A DNA stretch of 64,000 nt from Chitinophaga cymbidii (lineage in GTDB: Bacteria > Bacteroidota > Bacteroidia > Chitinophagales > Chitinophagaceae): positions 372,001 to 436,000 of the forward strand of contig NZ_BKAU01000002.1 of assembly GCF_007992715.1 (NCBI RefSeq). Direction: 5' to 3'. The notes below the pieces were generated by a model. That model had not been told where the DNA came from. It saw only the letters and a list, made by a program, of their open reading frames with translations, and searched no databases. How positions within the stretch are numbered: position 1 is the stretch's first letter; each line of letters starts with the position of its first letter. The translations under genes and the position numbers were made by a program. This document shows positions 1 to 9,525 of this stretch, one piece after another.

Positions 1-618
1 AAGAAAACCGGCAGGACCATCGAGCTTCCTGAAGAGATCTTTGGTGTGGAGCCGAACAATCACGTGATCTACCTCGCTGTAAAGCAATACCTGGCTGCGC
101 AACGTCAGGGTACGCACAAGGTAAAGACCCGTGCTGAAGTAAAAGGTGCTTCCCGCAAACTGCACAAACAAAAAGGTACCGGCGGTTCCCGTAAAGGTAA
201 CATCCGTAACCCGCTCTATAAAGGTGGTGGTACCATCTTCGGCCCCAAGCCTCACGCTTACGATATCAAACTGAACCGTAAAGTGAAGGACCTGGCGAAG
301 ATCTCCGCATTGTCTGCGAAAGCAAAGGAAAACAGCATCATCATCGTGGAGGATATCAGCCTGGATGCGCCGAAGACCAAACAGTTCCAGGGCATCCTCA
401 AAAACCTGAACATCAACACAGGCGCCAAGAAAACCCTCGTGGTGCTGCCTGAGTACAATGATAACGTATACCTGTCCCTCCGCAACATCCCTACCGTAGA
501 CGGTACCGTGCTGAGCGATGTGAACACTTACGAGATCATGAACAGCAACTACCTGGTTTTCACGGAAAGCGCAGCAAAGATCTTCACCGAAGAGCCTGCT
601 GATGTAGTTGAAGCGTAA
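1..618 (+). CDS. rplD: 50S ribosomal protein L4 (5' partial)
   Basis: L4 binds 23S rRNA and lines the peptide exit tunnel with an extended loop; in several bacteria it also represses its own operon. The frame is already open at base 1 (KKTGRTIELPEEIFG...), so the N-terminus lies outside the window; 205 residues are present. The basic loop motif K-G-T-G-G-S-R-K-G and the C-terminal globular half ending in PADVVEA are visible. A GTG at base 46 is an internal codon, not the start. It is followed 59 bases later by rplW, as in the S10 operon; rpsJ and rplC should lie just upstream. Confidence 0.97.
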   Translation, partial: KKTGRTIELPEEIFGVEPNNHVIYLAVKQYLAAQRQGTHKVKTRAEVKGASRKLHKQKGTGGSRKGNIRNPLYKGGGTIFGPKPHAYDIKLNRKVKDLAKISALSAKAKENSIIIVEDISLDAPKTKQFQGILKNLNINTGAKKTLVVLPEYNDNVYLSLRNIPTVDGTVLSDVNTYEIMNSNYLVFTESAAKIFTEEPADVVEA

Positions 619-677
619 CAAATTAAAAATGCATGCGGGGGATGAGTGATCGGACCTCGCAACAAATAATAAATAAG

Positions 678-977
678 ATGAAACTGTCTGATGTTTTAAT
701 CAAGCCGGTGATTTCGGAGAAGGTAAACAAGGCGACTGAAAAGTTCAACCGCTTTTACTTCATTGTTGACAAAAAAGCCAACAAACTGGAGATCAAGAAA
801 GCAGTGGAAGACTTCTACGGTGTAACCGTTGCAGAAGTGAACACACAGGTGATGCCTGGCAAGAACAAGACCCGCTTTACCAAAGCAGGTTTTATTTCCG
901 GCCGCAAGCCCTCCTACAAGAAAGCCGTGATCACACTGGCCGCAGGAGAAACCATAGATCTGTATGCTAACATATAA
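678..977 (+). CDS. rplW: 50S ribosomal protein L23
   Basis: L23 sits at the tunnel exit and docks trigger factor and SRP. The 99-residue protein starts MKLSDVLIKPVISEK, which matches the usual L23 N-terminus. I chose the ATG at 678 over an in-frame ATG at 633, because the extra 15 residues (MRGMSDRTSQQIINK) do not resemble the family and would make the protein too long. The basic loop with K-N-K-T-R-F is present. It lies between rplD and rplB in the S10 operon. Confidence 0.96.
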   Translation: MKLSDVLIKPVISEKVNKATEKFNRFYFIVDKKANKLEIKKAVEDFYGVTVAEVNTQVMPGKNKTRFTKAGFISGRKPSYKKAVITLAAGETIDLYANI

Positions 978-982
978 GTGCC

Positions 983-1004
983 GTTAACGGCGTAAGCCGC
1001 TAAC
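983..1004 (+). other. Intercistronic hairpin rplW-rplB
   Basis: Arms GTTAACGGC and GCCGCTAAC (one A-C mismatch) close a GTAA (GNRA-type) tetraloop. No U-tract follows, so it is unlikely to be a simple terminator; it may protect or mark mRNA processing in the S10 operon. Confidence 0.45.
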
Positions 1005-1066
1005 CTGGATGTATATACAGATCAACTTATAAATAGTCTATTAAATCATTTTGAATTAAGTAGAAA

Positions 1067-1900
1067 ATGGCACTGAAAAAGTACAAACCGGTCACAGCCG
1101 GTACCCGTTGGAAGATCGGCAATGCGTTCGCAGAGCTGACCACCGACACCCCGGAGAAGAGCCTGCTGGCGCCCGCTCCGAGAACCGGCGGCAGGAACGT
1201 GCAAGGTAGAAGGTCCATGCGCTATATCGGCGGTGGCCACAAGAAACAATACCGTATCATCGACTTCAAACGTGATAAGGTAAACATCCCCGCTACTGTT
1301 AAATCGATCGAATACGATCCGAACCGTAGCGCATTCATCTCCTTGCTGAGCTATGCGGACGGTGAGAAACGTTATATCATTGCGCCCCAGGGCCTGCAGG
1401 TAGGCACCACTGTTATCAGCGGTGCGGAAGTAGCGCCTGAACTGGGTAACGCATTGCCGCTGAAGAACATGCCCCTGGGTACTGTTGTACATAACATCGA
1501 GCTGCAGCCTGGTAAAGGCGGTGCGATCGCACGCAGCGCCGGTGCTTATGCCCAGCTGAGCAACAAGGAAGAAAAATACGCCGTGCTGAAAATGCCCTCC
1601 GGCGAGCTGCGCAAAGTGCTGAGCACCTGCATGGCCACCGTAGGTACCGTTTCCAACTCCGACCACGCACTGCAGTCCATCGGTAAGGCAGGCGCCAACC
1701 GCTGGAGAGGCATCCGCCCCCGCAACCGTGGTGTAGCGATGAACCCTGTGGATCACCCGATGGGTGGTGGTGAAGGCCGTTCTTCCGGCGGTCACCCGAG
1801 GTCCAGAACAGGCAAATATGCGAAAGGTCTGAAAACCAGGAAATCGCATAAGAGCTCTGACAAGCTGATCATCACGCGGAAAAACGGTAAGAAATTATAA
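1067..1900 (+). CDS. rplB: 50S ribosomal protein L2
   Basis: L2 is needed for subunit association and for the peptidyl transferase region. The 277-residue length is normal. The RNA-binding core is clear ([33 protein letters not shown]), as is the signature [13 protein letters not shown]. The His that corresponds to E. coli H229 (VDH) is kept, while the following HPH of E. coli is HPM here. The C-terminal basic tail is present. It is separated from rpsS by 60 bases that contain a hairpin. Confidence 0.98.
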   Translation: MALKKYKPVTAGTRWKIGNAFAELTTDTPEKSLLAPAPRTGGRNVQGRRSMRYIGGGHKKQYRIIDFKRDKVNIPATVKSIEYDPNRSAFISLLSYADGEKRYIIAPQGLQVGTTVISGAEVAPELGNALPLKNMPLGTVVHNIELQPGKGGAIARSAGAYAQLSNKEEKYAVLKMPSGELRKVLSTCMATVGTVSNSDHALQSIGKAGANRWRGIRPRNRGVAMNPVDHPMGGGEGRSSGGHPRSRTGKYAKGLKTRKSHKSSDKLIITRKNGKKL

Positions 1901-1914
1901 TAACGCTTAACAAG

Positions 1915-1943
1915 TTTCAATCCCGCTAACACCGGGGTTGAAA
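1915..1943 (+). other. Intercistronic hairpin rplB-rpsS
   Basis: Arms TTTCAATCCCG and CGGGGTTGAAA form 11 pairs (one G-U) around a 7-base loop. A short run TTTAAAT follows rather than a true U-tract. It could attenuate or protect the mRNA between rplB and rpsS. Confidence 0.5.
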
Positions 1944-1960
1944 TTTAAATAAACAAGAAC

Positions 1961-2227
1961 ATGGGTCGTTCCATTAAAAAAGGTCCTTACGTAGACTTCA
2001 AATTAGAGAAGAAGGTAGAAAAACAGAACGAGGGCACCAAGCGTACGGTTATCAAAACCTGGAGCCGCCGCTCTACCATTACTCCCGACTTTGTGGGTCA
2101 CACTTTTGCTGTGCACAACGGTAACAAGTTCATCCCGGTTTACGTAACCGAGTTCATGGTAGGTCACAAGCTTGGTGAGTTTGCACCTACCCGTAACTTC
2201 AAAGGGCACGCTAACAAGAAAATGTAG
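1961..2227 (+). CDS. rpsS: 30S ribosomal protein S19
   Basis: S19 pairs with S13 at the head of the small subunit near the A site. The 88-residue protein starts [15 protein letters not shown] and carries the family signature [15 protein letters not shown] followed by the basic segment [16 protein letters not shown]. Length and position between rplB and rplV are canonical. Confidence 0.98.
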   Translation: MGRSIKKGPYVDFKLEKKVEKQNEGTKRTVIKTWSRRSTITPDFVGHTFAVHNGNKFIPVYVTEFMVGHKLGEFAPTRNFKGHANKKM

Positions 2228-2343
2228 TATCCGTTTTAAAGTTTCCCGTTTTCGGTTCAGGTTAAGGAACATCGGAAGGACGAAGGAAACAGCAGAACCG
2301 GAAACTGTAATACGAAACTTATATAACACAGAAACAAATAACA

Positions 2344-2697
2344 ATGGAAGCAGTAGCTAAGCTGAACAATAATCCTACCTCCACCCGCAAAATGCGTCTG
2401 CTGGCAGACCTGATCCGCGGCATGGAAGTAGAGAAAGCTTTGAATATTTTGAAATTCCATCCTAAACACCCGAGCACTCCGCTGGAGAAACTGCTGCTGT
2501 CTGCAGTAGCCAACTGGAAAGTGAAGAATGAAGGCGCGAGGGTAGAAGATGCCAACCTGTTCGTTAAAACCATTTTTGTTGATGGTGGACGCGTTCTCAA
2601 AAGGATGCGCCCGGCTCCGCAGGGAAGGGGTTACCGTGTACGCAAAAGAAGCAATCACGTAACAATTGTTGTAGACGGCCGCGCTGCGCAGCAATAA
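2344..2697 (+). CDS. rplV: 50S ribosomal protein L22
   Basis: L22 lines the exit tunnel through a beta-hairpin and contacts all 23S domains. The 117-residue protein shows the signature beginning at [13 protein letters not shown], the internal [20 protein letters not shown], and the hairpin [16 protein letters not shown]. The spacer from rpsS is 116 bases, longer than in most bacterial S10 operons. Confidence 0.98.
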   Translation: MEAVAKLNNNPTSTRKMRLLADLIRGMEVEKALNILKFHPKHPSTPLEKLLLSAVANWKVKNEGARVEDANLFVKTIFVDGGRVLKRMRPAPQGRGYRVRKRSNHVTIVVDGRAAQQ

Positions 2698-2748
2698 ACG
2701 AACAAAGGAAAAACAATATTTAAACTCATAGACAAATAAAACCAGAAC

Positions 2749-3534
2749 ATGGGTCAGAAAACAAATCCTATTGGTAACAGGTTAGGTATCATCAGAGGAT
2801 GGGACTCTAATTGGTATGGCAGCAAGAAAGACTATGCAGCCAAGCTGATCGAAGATAACAAGATCAGAACTTACCTGAATGCACGTATCAACAAAGGCGG
2901 CATTTCCAGGGTAGTGATCGAAAGAACGCTCGGTAAGCTCATTATTACCATTCATACCTCCAAACCTGGTATCATCATAGGTAAAGGCGGTAACGAAGTG
3001 GATCGCATCAAGGAAGAGCTGAAAAAGCTCACCGGCAAGGAAGACGTCCAGATCAACATCCTGGAGATCCGTCGTCCCGAGGTGGATGCAACCATCGTTG
3101 CTGAAACGATCGCCAAGCAGATCGAAAGCCGTATCAACTACAAACGCGCTATCAAAATGGCCATTGCTACCGCGCTCCGCATGGGTGCAGAAGGTATCAA
3201 AGTGAAAGTAGGCGGCCGTTTGGGTGGTGCGGAGATCGCCCGTTCCGAAGAAATGAAACAAGGCCGTGTGCCCCTGCATACTTACCGTATGGACATCGAC
3301 TATGCGTCCCTGTTCGCACTGACCGTGTACGGCAAGATCGGTATCAAGGTATGGATCTGTAAAGGTGAAGTACTGGGCAAACGTGATCTGAACCCGAACG
3401 CTATCTCCGGTAAGGAAGGAGAAGGACGTACAGGCGGCGGCCGCGATCACCGTGGCGACCGTGGCGGCGAGAGAAGGGATCACCGTGGTGGCGGAGAAAG
3501 AAGAGGTGGTGGAGACCGTGGCCCGCGCAAATAA
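2749..3534 (+). CDS. rpsC: 30S ribosomal protein S3 with glycine/arginine-rich tail
   Basis: S3 forms part of the mRNA entry channel and helicase site. The N-terminal KH domain carries the GxxG-type loop [10 protein letters not shown] at about residues 75-84; the C-terminal domain shows [10 protein letters not shown] and the DIDYA segment. The normal fold ends near residue 215. It is followed by about 40 residues dominated by G, R, D, E and H ([19 protein letters not shown] repeats), an RGG-like low-complexity tail probably adding RNA contact. It sits between rplV and rplP. Confidence 0.98.
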   Translation: MGQKTNPIGNRLGIIRGWDSNWYGSKKDYAAKLIEDNKIRTYLNARINKGGISRVVIERTLGKLIITIHTSKPGIIIGKGGNEVDRIKEELKKLTGKEDVQINILEIRRPEVDATIVAETIAKQIESRINYKRAIKMAIATALRMGAEGIKVKVGGRLGGAEIARSEEMKQGRVPLHTYRMDIDYASLFALTVYGKIGIKVWICKGEVLGKRDLNPNAISGKEGEGRTGGGRDHRGDRGGERRDHRGGGERRGGGDRGPRK

Positions 3535-3587
3535 TCGCACTGCCCGTTGGAAATATCATTTAAACAAACTTTTTAACAACATAAACG

Positions 3588-4007
3588 ATGTTACAGCCCA
3601 AGAGAACGAAACACAGGAAGATGCACAAAGGCCGCATCAAAGGTAACGCAAAGAGAGGCGCAGCCATTTCTTTCGGTTCATTCGGCCTTAAAGCATTGGA
3701 ACCTAAGTGGATCACAGACCGGCAGATTGAAGCTGCCAGGGTGGCGCTGACCAGGCATATGAAGCGTGAAGGTAACGTGTGGATCCGTATTTTCCCCGAC
3801 AAACCGATCACCGCCAAGCCGTTGGAAGTGAGGATGGGTAAAGGTAAAGGTGCTCCCGACCATTGGGCAGCCGTTGTAAAGCCCGGTCGCATCCTGTTCG
3901 AAGCAGACGGTGTGCCCCTGCAGGTCGCTAAAGAAGCGATGGAACTGGCCGCACAGAAACTGCCGATCAAGGTGAAATTCGTAGTACGCCGCGATTACGT
4001 TGCTTAA
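3588..4007 (+). CDS. rplP: 50S ribosomal protein L16
   Basis: L16 contacts the A-site tRNA elbow and completes the peptidyl transferase centre. The 139-residue protein begins [19 protein letters not shown], contains the [20 protein letters not shown] signature, and ends with the usual [12 protein letters not shown]. Start and length fit the family. rpmC follows after 53 bases. Confidence 0.98.
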   Translation: MLQPKRTKHRKMHKGRIKGNAKRGAAISFGSFGLKALEPKWITDRQIEAARVALTRHMKREGNVWIRIFPDKPITAKPLEVRMGKGKGAPDHWAAVVKPGRILFEADGVPLQVAKEAMELAAQKLPIKVKFVVRRDYVA

Positions 4008-4060
4008 TTGCAAAGCGCGGAATTTAACAAAACCTGATAACCAGCACAAAATTTATACAA

Positions 4061-4261
4061 ATGCCTAAAGCAAAACTGGATCTGAAAGGCCTGAGCGATC
4101 AGGATCTCAAAGACAAACTGTCTGAAGAGCAAGTGCGCTTGAAAAAGATCACGTTCAGCCATGCGGTAACACCGATCGAAAATCCCATGAGCATCCGTTT
4201 CATGAGAAGGGAGATCGCACGCATTCAGACTGAACTGCGCAAAAGAGAACTGGGATTCTAG
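4061..4261 (+). CDS. rpmC: 50S ribosomal protein L29
   Basis: L29 is a small two-helix protein at the tunnel exit next to L23. The 66-residue sequence has the expected helices (LKGLSDQDLKDKLSEEQVRL, then the segment around NPMSIRFMRREIARIQTELRKRE) and lies between rplP and rpsQ. Confidence 0.96.
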   Translation: MPKAKLDLKGLSDQDLKDKLSEEQVRLKKITFSHAVTPIENPMSIRFMRREIARIQTELRKRELGF

Positions 4262-4311
4262 CCTCAGCCGGAAGGCCCCGGGCAGGAACTGCATTCATAA
4301 ACAATTTTATC

Positions 4312-4327
4312 GCCTCGTGAACGAGGC
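4312..4327 (+). other. Intercistronic hairpin rpmC-rpsQ
   Basis: GCCTCG and CGAGGC form a perfect 6-base stem with a TGAA loop, 24 bases before the rpsQ start codon. No U-tract follows. Confidence 0.4.
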
Positions 4328-4350
4328 CCGGAAGTAAAACAACTTTCAAA

Positions 4351-4608
4351 ATGACCGAAAGAAAATTAAGAAAGACCAGGATCGGCGTCGTATCCAGCAA
4401 CAAAATGGATAAGACCATTACCGTGAACGTAGAACGTAAGGTAAAACACCCGATCTATGGTAAGTTCGTAAAGAAAACCACCAAGTTCATGGCACAGGAC
4501 GACAAGAACGAGTGCAGCATTGGTGACCTCGTAAGGATCATGGAAACACGCCCGATCAGCAAAAACAAATGCTGGCGCCTGGTGGAAGTGATCGAGAAAG
4601 TAAAGTAA
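4351..4608 (+). CDS. rpsQ: 30S ribosomal protein S17
   Basis: S17 is a primary 16S rRNA binder with an OB fold, required for 5'-domain assembly. The 85-residue protein carries [20 protein letters not shown] near the N-terminus and the signature [17 protein letters not shown]. It is the last gene of the S10 part of the cluster and is followed after 75 bases by rplN. Confidence 0.98.
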   Translation: MTERKLRKTRIGVVSSNKMDKTITVNVERKVKHPIYGKFVKKTTKFMAQDDKNECSIGDLVRIMETRPISKNKCWRLVEVIEKVK

Positions 4609-4683
4609 TTATTCATTTGTTTCAAGCTGCCGGTAGTATCATGACCTGCAGCCGCTGCTAAAACAATTAACAAACGTATTACG

Positions 4684-5052
4684 ATGATACAACAAGAATC
4701 AAGGCTGAACGTAGCTGATAACAGTGGTGCCAAGGAAGTGCTCTGCATCCGCGTACTCGGCAACTCCGGCCAGGACTATGCAGGGGTGGGTGACAAGATT
4801 GTGGTGACGGTAAAAGACGCGATCCCCGGTGGTGGCGTAAAGAAAGGCACAGTAACAAAAGCTGTTATTGTAAGGACCAAAAAGAAACTGCGCCGCCGCG
4901 ACGGTTCTTACATCCGCTTCGATGACAACGCCGTTGTATTGCTGAACAATGCCGACGAGCCCCGCGGTACCCGTATTTTCGGTCCGGTTGCCCGTGAGCT
5001 TCGCGATAAAGGATATATGAAGATCATCTCTCTGGCACCTGAAGTGCTTTAA
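4684..5052 (+). CDS. rplN: 50S ribosomal protein L14
   Basis: L14 sits at the subunit interface and takes part in bridge B8. The 122-residue sequence begins [19 protein letters not shown] and has the signature [19 protein letters not shown] and the [14 protein letters not shown] segment. It opens the spc part of the cluster. A 205-base gap then separates it from rplX, by far the longest within the ribosomal genes. Confidence 0.98.
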   Translation: MIQQESRLNVADNSGAKEVLCIRVLGNSGQDYAGVGDKIVVTVKDAIPGGGVKKGTVTKAVIVRTKKKLRRRDGSYIRFDDNAVVLLNNADEPRGTRIFGPVARELRDKGYMKIISLAPEVL

Positions 5053-5172
5053 TGAGGTGAGTTGTAACGGATAAGAGATTAAAAAATTGAATAATTGAAA
5101 GGTGTGATGGAAACGATGAAGAACCGGAAACGCCTTTCAATATTTACTTTTTAGATTGTTAGTTTTTAAGCT

Positions 5173-5180
5173 TATCTTTG
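5173..5180 (+). promoter_or_regulatory. Candidate promoter -7 element before rplX
   Basis: TATCTTTG is an exact match to the Bacteroidota -7 consensus TAnnTTTG. It lies in the unusually long rplN-rplX spacer, 77 bases before the rplX start. A TTG at 5156-5158 is only 14 bases upstream, so the -33 element is weak. It suggests an internal start for the distal spc genes. Confidence 0.55.
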
Positions 5181-5257
5181 CAGCCCGTTTCAAAAACGAC
5201 ATAAAGTATTAATCAAGCGGAACAAGGGTTTCGCTTGGCGTTTAAATAAACAAACAG

Positions 5258-5596
5258 ATGAAAACTAGATTTAAGCCTAAGTTCAACATTAAGAAAGGCG
5301 ACCTGGTTGTGGTAATTGCCGGTGATGATAAGGACCGGACCAAGCCCCGCAAGGTATTGGAGGTGATTATCGACAAGTCCCGTGTATTAGTGGAAGGCGT
5401 TAATATCATCACGAAGCACACCAAACCTTCTGCCCAGAATACCAAAGGCGGTATTGTTAAGCAGGAAGCGCCTATTGCCATCTCCAACGTGATGTTGTGG
5501 GACGCAAAGGCTGGCAAACCTACGCGCGTAGGCCGCCAGAGAGAAAACGGAAAAGTAGTTCGTATCGCTAAAAAATCAGGGGAGGTAATCAAATAA
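5258..5596 (+). CDS. rplX: 50S ribosomal protein L24
   Basis: L24 initiates 50S assembly. The 112-residue protein has the KOW motif [22 protein letters not shown] near the N-terminus (about residues 12-33) and the conserved [19 protein letters not shown] segment. Its TAA stop overlaps the rplE ATG by one base (TAATG), so translation of the two is probably coupled. Confidence 0.98.
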   Translation: MKTRFKPKFNIKKGDLVVVIAGDDKDRTKPRKVLEVIIDKSRVLVEGVNIITKHTKPSAQNTKGGIVKQEAPIAISNVMLWDAKAGKPTRVGRQRENGKVVRIAKKSGEVIK

Positions 5597-6171
5597 TGGC
5601 AAACACAACGTATCAACCCAGGCTGCAAACCAAATACCGCAATGAAGTGGTGGCTGCTTTGCAAAAGAAATTCAACTATAAAAGCACCATGCAGGTGCCC
5701 CGCCTCACCAAGATCTGCCTGAACCAGGGCATCAACGGTGCGGTTGGCGACAAGAAACTGGTGGATATCGCCGTTGACGAAATGACCCGTATCGCCGGTC
5801 AGAAAGCGATCGCTACTTTGTCAAAAAAGGATATCTCCAACTTCAAACTGCGTAAGCACATGCCCATCGGTGCGCGTGTGACCCTGCGCGGTGTGAACAT
5901 GTACGAGTTCCTGGACAGGCTGATCTCCGTATCCCTGCCCCGCGTACGTGACTTCAAAGGCATCAACGAGAAAGCTTTCGACGGCCGCGGTAACTATACC
6001 CTGGGCGTGACCGAGCAGATCATCTTCCCGGAGATCGACATCGACAAGGTGACCCGTATCAGCGGTATGGACATCACTTTCGTGACCACTGCCCCCACCA
6101 ACGAAGAAGCTTACGAGCTGCTGAAAGAACTGGGCATGCCTTTCAAGAACGTTAAAAAAGATAATCAATAA
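5596..6171 (+). CDS. rplE: 50S ribosomal protein L5
   Basis: L5 binds 5S rRNA and forms the central protuberance. The 191-residue protein shows the signature [13 protein letters not shown] early, [11 protein letters not shown] in the middle, and the conserved [19 protein letters not shown] region, ending in the GMPFKN segment. It starts within the stop codon of rplX and is 6 bases from rpsN. Confidence 0.98.
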   Translation: MANTTYQPRLQTKYRNEVVAALQKKFNYKSTMQVPRLTKICLNQGINGAVGDKKLVDIAVDEMTRIAGQKAIATLSKKDISNFKLRKHMPIGARVTLRGVNMYEFLDRLISVSLPRVRDFKGINEKAFDGRGNYTLGVTEQIIFPEIDIDKVTRISGMDITFVTTAPTNEEAYELLKELGMPFKNVKKDNQ

Positions 6172-6177
6172 TAGAAT

Positions 6178-6447
6178 ATGGCAAAAGAATCCGTAAAAGC
6201 CAGACAAAGAAAGAGAGAAGCCATGGTGGCCAAATTTGCTGAAAAGCGCGCCGCGCTGAAAGCAGAAGGTAACTATGCTGAACTGGACAAACTGCCCAAG
6301 AACGCTTCTCCCGTTCGCCTGCACAACAGATGTCAACTGTCCGGCCGTCCGAAAGGATACATCCGTCAGTTCGGCATTTGCCGTAACATGTTCCGCGACA
6401 TGGCGCTGGCAGGTAAGATCCCTGGCGTAACAAAGGCCAGCTGGTAA
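6178..6447 (+). CDS. rpsN: 30S ribosomal protein S14 (long, zinc-free type)
   Basis: S14 is placed in the 30S head. The 89-residue protein is the long form, beginning [20 protein letters not shown] and ending [24 protein letters not shown]. The two CxxC pairs of the short zinc-binding form are missing; only isolated cysteines remain ([11 protein letters not shown] and GICRN). It is close behind rplE and should be co-translated. Confidence 0.98.
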   Translation: MAKESVKARQRKREAMVAKFAEKRAALKAEGNYAELDKLPKNASPVRLHNRCQLSGRPKGYIRQFGICRNMFRDMALAGKIPGVTKASW

Positions 6448-6545
6448 TTATCAGCACAAAAACGTAATTGATACCTTTCTATATCGATTGGATATCGCAT
6501 TGTTGTGATTTGCTATCACATTTATTTTTTAAAAACTGACAAACA

Positions 6546-6944
6546 ATGGTCACTGATCCAATAGCAGATTTTTTAACACGCATCCGTAACGCCCAGATGG
6601 CTAATCACCGGATCGTGGAAATCCCGGCTTCAAAACTGAAGAAACGCATTACCGAGATCCTGTACGACAAAGGTTATATCCTGAAGTACAAATTCGAGGA
6701 AGACAACAAACAGGGCCTCATCAAGATAGCCCTGAAGTACGATCCGACAACCAAGGTTCCGGCCATCCATGACCTGCAGCGCATCAGCCGTCCCGGTTTG
6801 CGCCAGTACTCCAAGCCCGAGAACTTTGTCCGTATCAAGAACGGTCTTGGTATCGCGATCATCTCTACTTCCAAAGGTGTAATGACCGATAAGGAAGCCA
6901 AAGCACAGAATGTAGGTGGCGAAGTAGTTTGCTACGTTTATTAA
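6546..6944 (+). CDS. rpsH: 30S ribosomal protein S8
   Basis: S8 binds the central domain of 16S rRNA and in E. coli represses spc translation. The 132-residue protein has the N-terminal [19 protein letters not shown] and the C-terminal signature [20 protein letters not shown], ending GGEVVCYVY. Length is normal. A strong hairpin follows the stop codon. Confidence 0.98.
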   Translation: MVTDPIADFLTRIRNAQMANHRIVEIPASKLKKRITEILYDKGYILKYKFEEDNKQGLIKIALKYDPTTKVPAIHDLQRISRPGLRQYSKPENFVRIKNGLGIAIISTSKGVMTDKEAKAQNVGGEVVCYVY

Positions 6945-6950
6945 TATATT

Positions 6951-6979
6951 TTATCCCGCGCCTCAACAGCGCGGGATAA
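6951..6979 (+). other. Strong hairpin rpsH-rplF
   Basis: TTATCCCGCGC and GCGCGGGATAA form a perfect 11-base stem with a 7-base loop immediately after rpsH. The following bases (CGGTATGTCTG) are not a U-tract, so it looks like an RNA stability or processing element rather than a full terminator. Confidence 0.6.
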
Positions 6980-7059
6980 CGGTATGTCTGACAATTAAGC
7001 GTTCTATACGGCGCTGAACACGGAGTACCGGATTCACAACACAATTAAACTGACTGATT

Positions 7060-7614
7060 ATGTCACGTATAGGAAGAGCTCCTATTAAACTGGCCAGCGG
7101 CGTTACTGTAAATGTATCCCCTGCCAACGAGATCACGGTGAAAGGCCCGAAAGGCGAGCTGAAACAGACGATCGACCGCGATATCAAAGTGGAAGTAAAG
7201 GAAGGTGAACTGCACATCGCGCGCCCGACCGACCAGATCCGCCACCGCGCCCTGCACGGTCTGTACCGCGCACTGCTGGCCAACATGGTGACCGGTGTAA
7301 CCGATGGTTTCAAAAAACAGCTGGAGCTTGTAGGTGTAGGTTACAAGGCTGCGAACCAGGGGCAGTTGCTGGACTTATCTTTAGGATATTCCCACAACAT
7401 CGTCTTCGAAGTGCCCAAGGAGCTGAAAGTAGCGACCCTCACCGAAAAAGGTAAGAACCCGCAGATCATGCTGGAAGGCATCGACAAACAACTGCTGGGC
7501 CAGGTGGCCGCGAAGATCCGCAGCCTCCGCAAACCCGAGCCGTACAAAGGTAAAGGTGTTCGCTACAGCGATGAAGTGGTACGCAAGAAAGCCGGTAAGT
7601 CTGCCGGTAAGTAA
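7060..7614 (+). CDS. rplF: 50S ribosomal protein L6
   Basis: L6 lies near the factor-binding site under the L7/L12 stalk. The 184-residue protein begins MSRIGRAPIKLASGVTV and ends with the signature PEPYKGKGVRYSDEVVRKKAGKSAGK. Two tandem L6 domains span the protein. The gene is flanked on both sides by strong intercistronic hairpins. Confidence 0.98.
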   Translation: MSRIGRAPIKLASGVTVNVSPANEITVKGPKGELKQTIDRDIKVEVKEGELHIARPTDQIRHRALHGLYRALLANMVTGVTDGFKKQLELVGVGYKAANQGQLLDLSLGYSHNIVFEVPKELKVATLTEKGKNPQIMLEGIDKQLLGQVAAKIRSLRKPEPYKGKGVRYSDEVVRKKAGKSAGK

Positions 7615-7675
7615 TAGCAGGCCGCTCCGGGCCGCATAGGCGCCGGTAACAATGAACTGAATTATTAAAATACCA

Positions 7676-7707
7676 CAGGGTAAAAGGCCGGAAAGCCTTT
7701 TACCCTG
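7676..7707 (+). other. Strong hairpin rplF-rplR
   Basis: CAGGGTAAAAGGC and GCCTTTTACCCTG form a perfect 13-base stem closing CGGAAA. A second stem (GCCCCG ... CGGGGC, 7714-7732) follows. There is no U-tract. This is the strongest hairpin inside the ribosomal cluster. Confidence 0.65.
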
Positions 7708-7749
7708 AACATGGCCCCGGCAGCATCGGGGCTCTAAATACACTTAGTA

Positions 7750-8103
7750 ATGAGTACAAGAACAGACAGAAGACAGAATATCCGCTACCGTATCCGTAAA
7801 AGGATCAGCGGAACTGCACAAAAACCCAGGCTGGCTGTATACCGCAGCAACACCGAGATCTATGTGCAACTGATTGACGATACCAATGGCACTACCCTGG
7901 CCTCCGCTTCTTCCCGTGATAAGGACATCAAAGCGCAGCAAGGTAACAAAACCGAAAAATCAAAGCTGGTAGGTGCCGCACTGGCCGCTAAAGCCACTGC
8001 ACTGGGCATTACCACCTGCGTATTCGACAGAAGCGGTTACCTGTACCATGGCCGTGTAAAAGCAACCGCTGACGGTGCACGTGAAGGCGGTCTGCAATTC
8101 TAA
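7750..8103 (+). CDS. rplR: 50S ribosomal protein L18
   Basis: L18 binds 5S rRNA together with L5. The 117-residue protein starts [20 protein letters not shown], contains [18 protein letters not shown] and ends [19 protein letters not shown], the usual family C-terminus. It lies between rplF and rpsE. Confidence 0.98.
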   Translation: MSTRTDRRQNIRYRIRKRISGTAQKPRLAVYRSNTEIYVQLIDDTNGTTLASASSRDKDIKAQQGNKTEKSKLVGAALAAKATALGITTCVFDRSGYLYHGRVKATADGAREGGLQF

Positions 8104-8136
8104 ACAATCTGATATCGTAATTCTTATTAAATAAAA

Positions 8137-8655
8137 ATGGCAAAGAATTCATTCAATAAAGTAAAAGCTGGTGATCTGGAACTGAAAGAAAAGGTTGTAG
8201 CGATCAACAGGGTTACCAAAACTACCAAAGGCGGACGTACCTTCAGTTTCTCCGCACTGGTTGTGGTAGGTAACGAAAACGGCGTGGTAGGTCACGGTCT
8301 TGGTAAAGCCAAGGAAGTGCAGGAAGCCATCACCAAAGGTATCGACGACGCTAAGAAGAACCTGATCAAAGTTCCCATTCACCACGGTACTATTCCGCAC
8401 GACCAGCTCGCAAAGGAAGGCGCCGCTAAAGTGCTGATCAAACCGGCCGCTCACGGTACCGGTGTGATCGCAGGTGGTTCCATGCGCGCAGTGCTGGAAA
8501 GCGCCGGTATCACGGACGTGCTGGCCAAGTCTCTCGGCTCCGCCAACCCGCACAACGTGGTAAAAGCTACTTTCAAAGCCCTGGGCCTGCTGCGCGAGCC
8601 GATCCAGATCGCAAGAACACGCAGCGTGTCTATGAAGAAAGTATTCAACGGTTAA
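8137..8655 (+). CDS. rpsE: 30S ribosomal protein S5
   Basis: S5 lines the mRNA entry channel and affects decoding fidelity. The 172-residue protein has the double-stranded-RNA-like N-terminal domain ([19 protein letters not shown] then the glycine-rich [20 protein letters not shown]) and the C-terminal fold with [19 protein letters not shown]. Length and position before rpmD are canonical. Confidence 0.98.
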   Translation: MAKNSFNKVKAGDLELKEKVVAINRVTKTTKGGRTFSFSALVVVGNENGVVGHGLGKAKEVQEAITKGIDDAKKNLIKVPIHHGTIPHDQLAKEGAAKVLIKPAAHGTGVIAGGSMRAVLESAGITDVLAKSLGSANPHNVVKATFKALGLLREPIQIARTRSVSMKKVFNG

Positions 8656-8716
8656 TAACCTGATTCCAAAATCCCGCTCCGGTGTGCAAGCCCCGGCAGC
8701 GGAAATATAAAACGAA

Positions 8717-8902
8717 ATGGCAAAGATTAAAGTCACTCAGGTAAAAAGCGGTATCGATCGCCCGGAAAAACAGAAGCTCACCCTGAAGGCCCTCGGTCTG
8801 AAGAAGATGAACGCTTCCGTGGAAGTGGAAGCCACCCCCCAGGTACTGGGTATGGTGCGCGCCGTGAACCACCTGGTAAAAGTGGAAGAGGTAAATGCAT
8901 AA
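8717..8902 (+). CDS. rpmD: 50S ribosomal protein L30
   Basis: L30 is a small protein of the large subunit. The 61-residue sequence begins MAKIKVTQVKSGIDRPEKQK and has the family pattern L-K-A-L-G-L-K-K-M-N, ending MVRAVNHLVKVEEV. It lies between rpsE and rplO. Confidence 0.97.
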   Translation: MAKIKVTQVKSGIDRPEKQKLTLKALGLKKMNASVEVEATPQVLGMVRAVNHLVKVEEVNA

Positions 8903-8919
8903 TGTAGAAATATTATTTT

Positions 8920-8927
8920 TACATTTG
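8920..8927 (+). promoter_or_regulatory. Candidate internal promoter before rplO
   Basis: TACATTTG matches TAnnTTTG in the AT-rich 97-base rpmD-rplO spacer, 73 bases before the rplO start. No convincing -33 element is seen. Confidence 0.35.
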
Positions 8928-8999
8928 GCATCTTACATTTTTGAACTATCATTGTAAAAGCGAGCGGTTGATTTCCGCGTAAGTAAAACAATTAAAGCT

Positions 9000-9446
9000 A
9001 TGAACTTACAGAATTTAAGGCCCGCAAAAGGCGCCGTACATAAAGAGAAACGCCTGGGTCGTGGTGAAGCTTCCGGTAAAGGTGGTACCGCTACGAAAGG
9101 TAACAAAGGTGCGCAATCCAACACCGGTTACTCCAGCAAGAGAGGCCACGAAGGTGGTCAGATGCCTATTCAGCGCCGTCTGCCCAAACGTGGTTTTATC
9201 CCGATCTCCCGTACTGAATATAAAGTGTTCAACGTTGGCCAGCTGGATCAGATCATCGAAAAATATGGTCTGCAGGAATTCTCCCTCGAGAACCTGTACA
9301 TGAACGGCCTCATCAGCAAAACTGACAAAGTGAAACTGCTGGGTCAGGGTGAGGTAAAAGGCAAAGTAACGCTGAAAGTGAACGCGATCAGTGAGAAAGC
9401 AAAACAGGCTATCGAAGCAGCCGGCGGATCTGTAGAACTGGTTTAA
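9000..9446 (+). CDS. rplO: 50S ribosomal protein L15
   Basis: L15 is a late assembly protein of the 50S subunit. The 148-residue protein has the basic glycine-rich N-terminal half (MNLQNLRPAKGAVHKEKRLG, RGEASGKGGTATKGNKGAQ) and the C-terminal signature around GEVKGKVTLKVNAISEKAKQ. It precedes secY as usual. Confidence 0.98.
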   Translation: MNLQNLRPAKGAVHKEKRLGRGEASGKGGTATKGNKGAQSNTGYSSKRGHEGGQMPIQRRLPKRGFIPISRTEYKVFNVGQLDQIIEKYGLQEFSLENLYMNGLISKTDKVKLLGQGEVKGKVTLKVNAISEKAKQAIEAAGGSVELV

Positions 9447-9458
9447 GAAATTACGATA

Positions 9459-9490
9459 GAAAAGGCGCCTACGGAGTAGTGCGTCTTTTC
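9459..9490 (+). other. Intercistronic hairpin rplO-secY
   Basis: GAAAAGGCGC and GCGTCTTTTC pair over 10 positions (one G-U) around a 12-base loop, ending 35 bases before the secY start codon. Followed by GGATTTTAC, not a clear U-tract. Confidence 0.4.
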
Positions 9491-9525
9491 GGATTTTACA
9501 CGCTCTATTAAACTCTTGTCTTCCT

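Noticed and set aside
633..677. Earlier rplW start at 633
   Set aside because: The additional 15 residues do not match L23 and the ATG at 678 gives the normal N-terminus.
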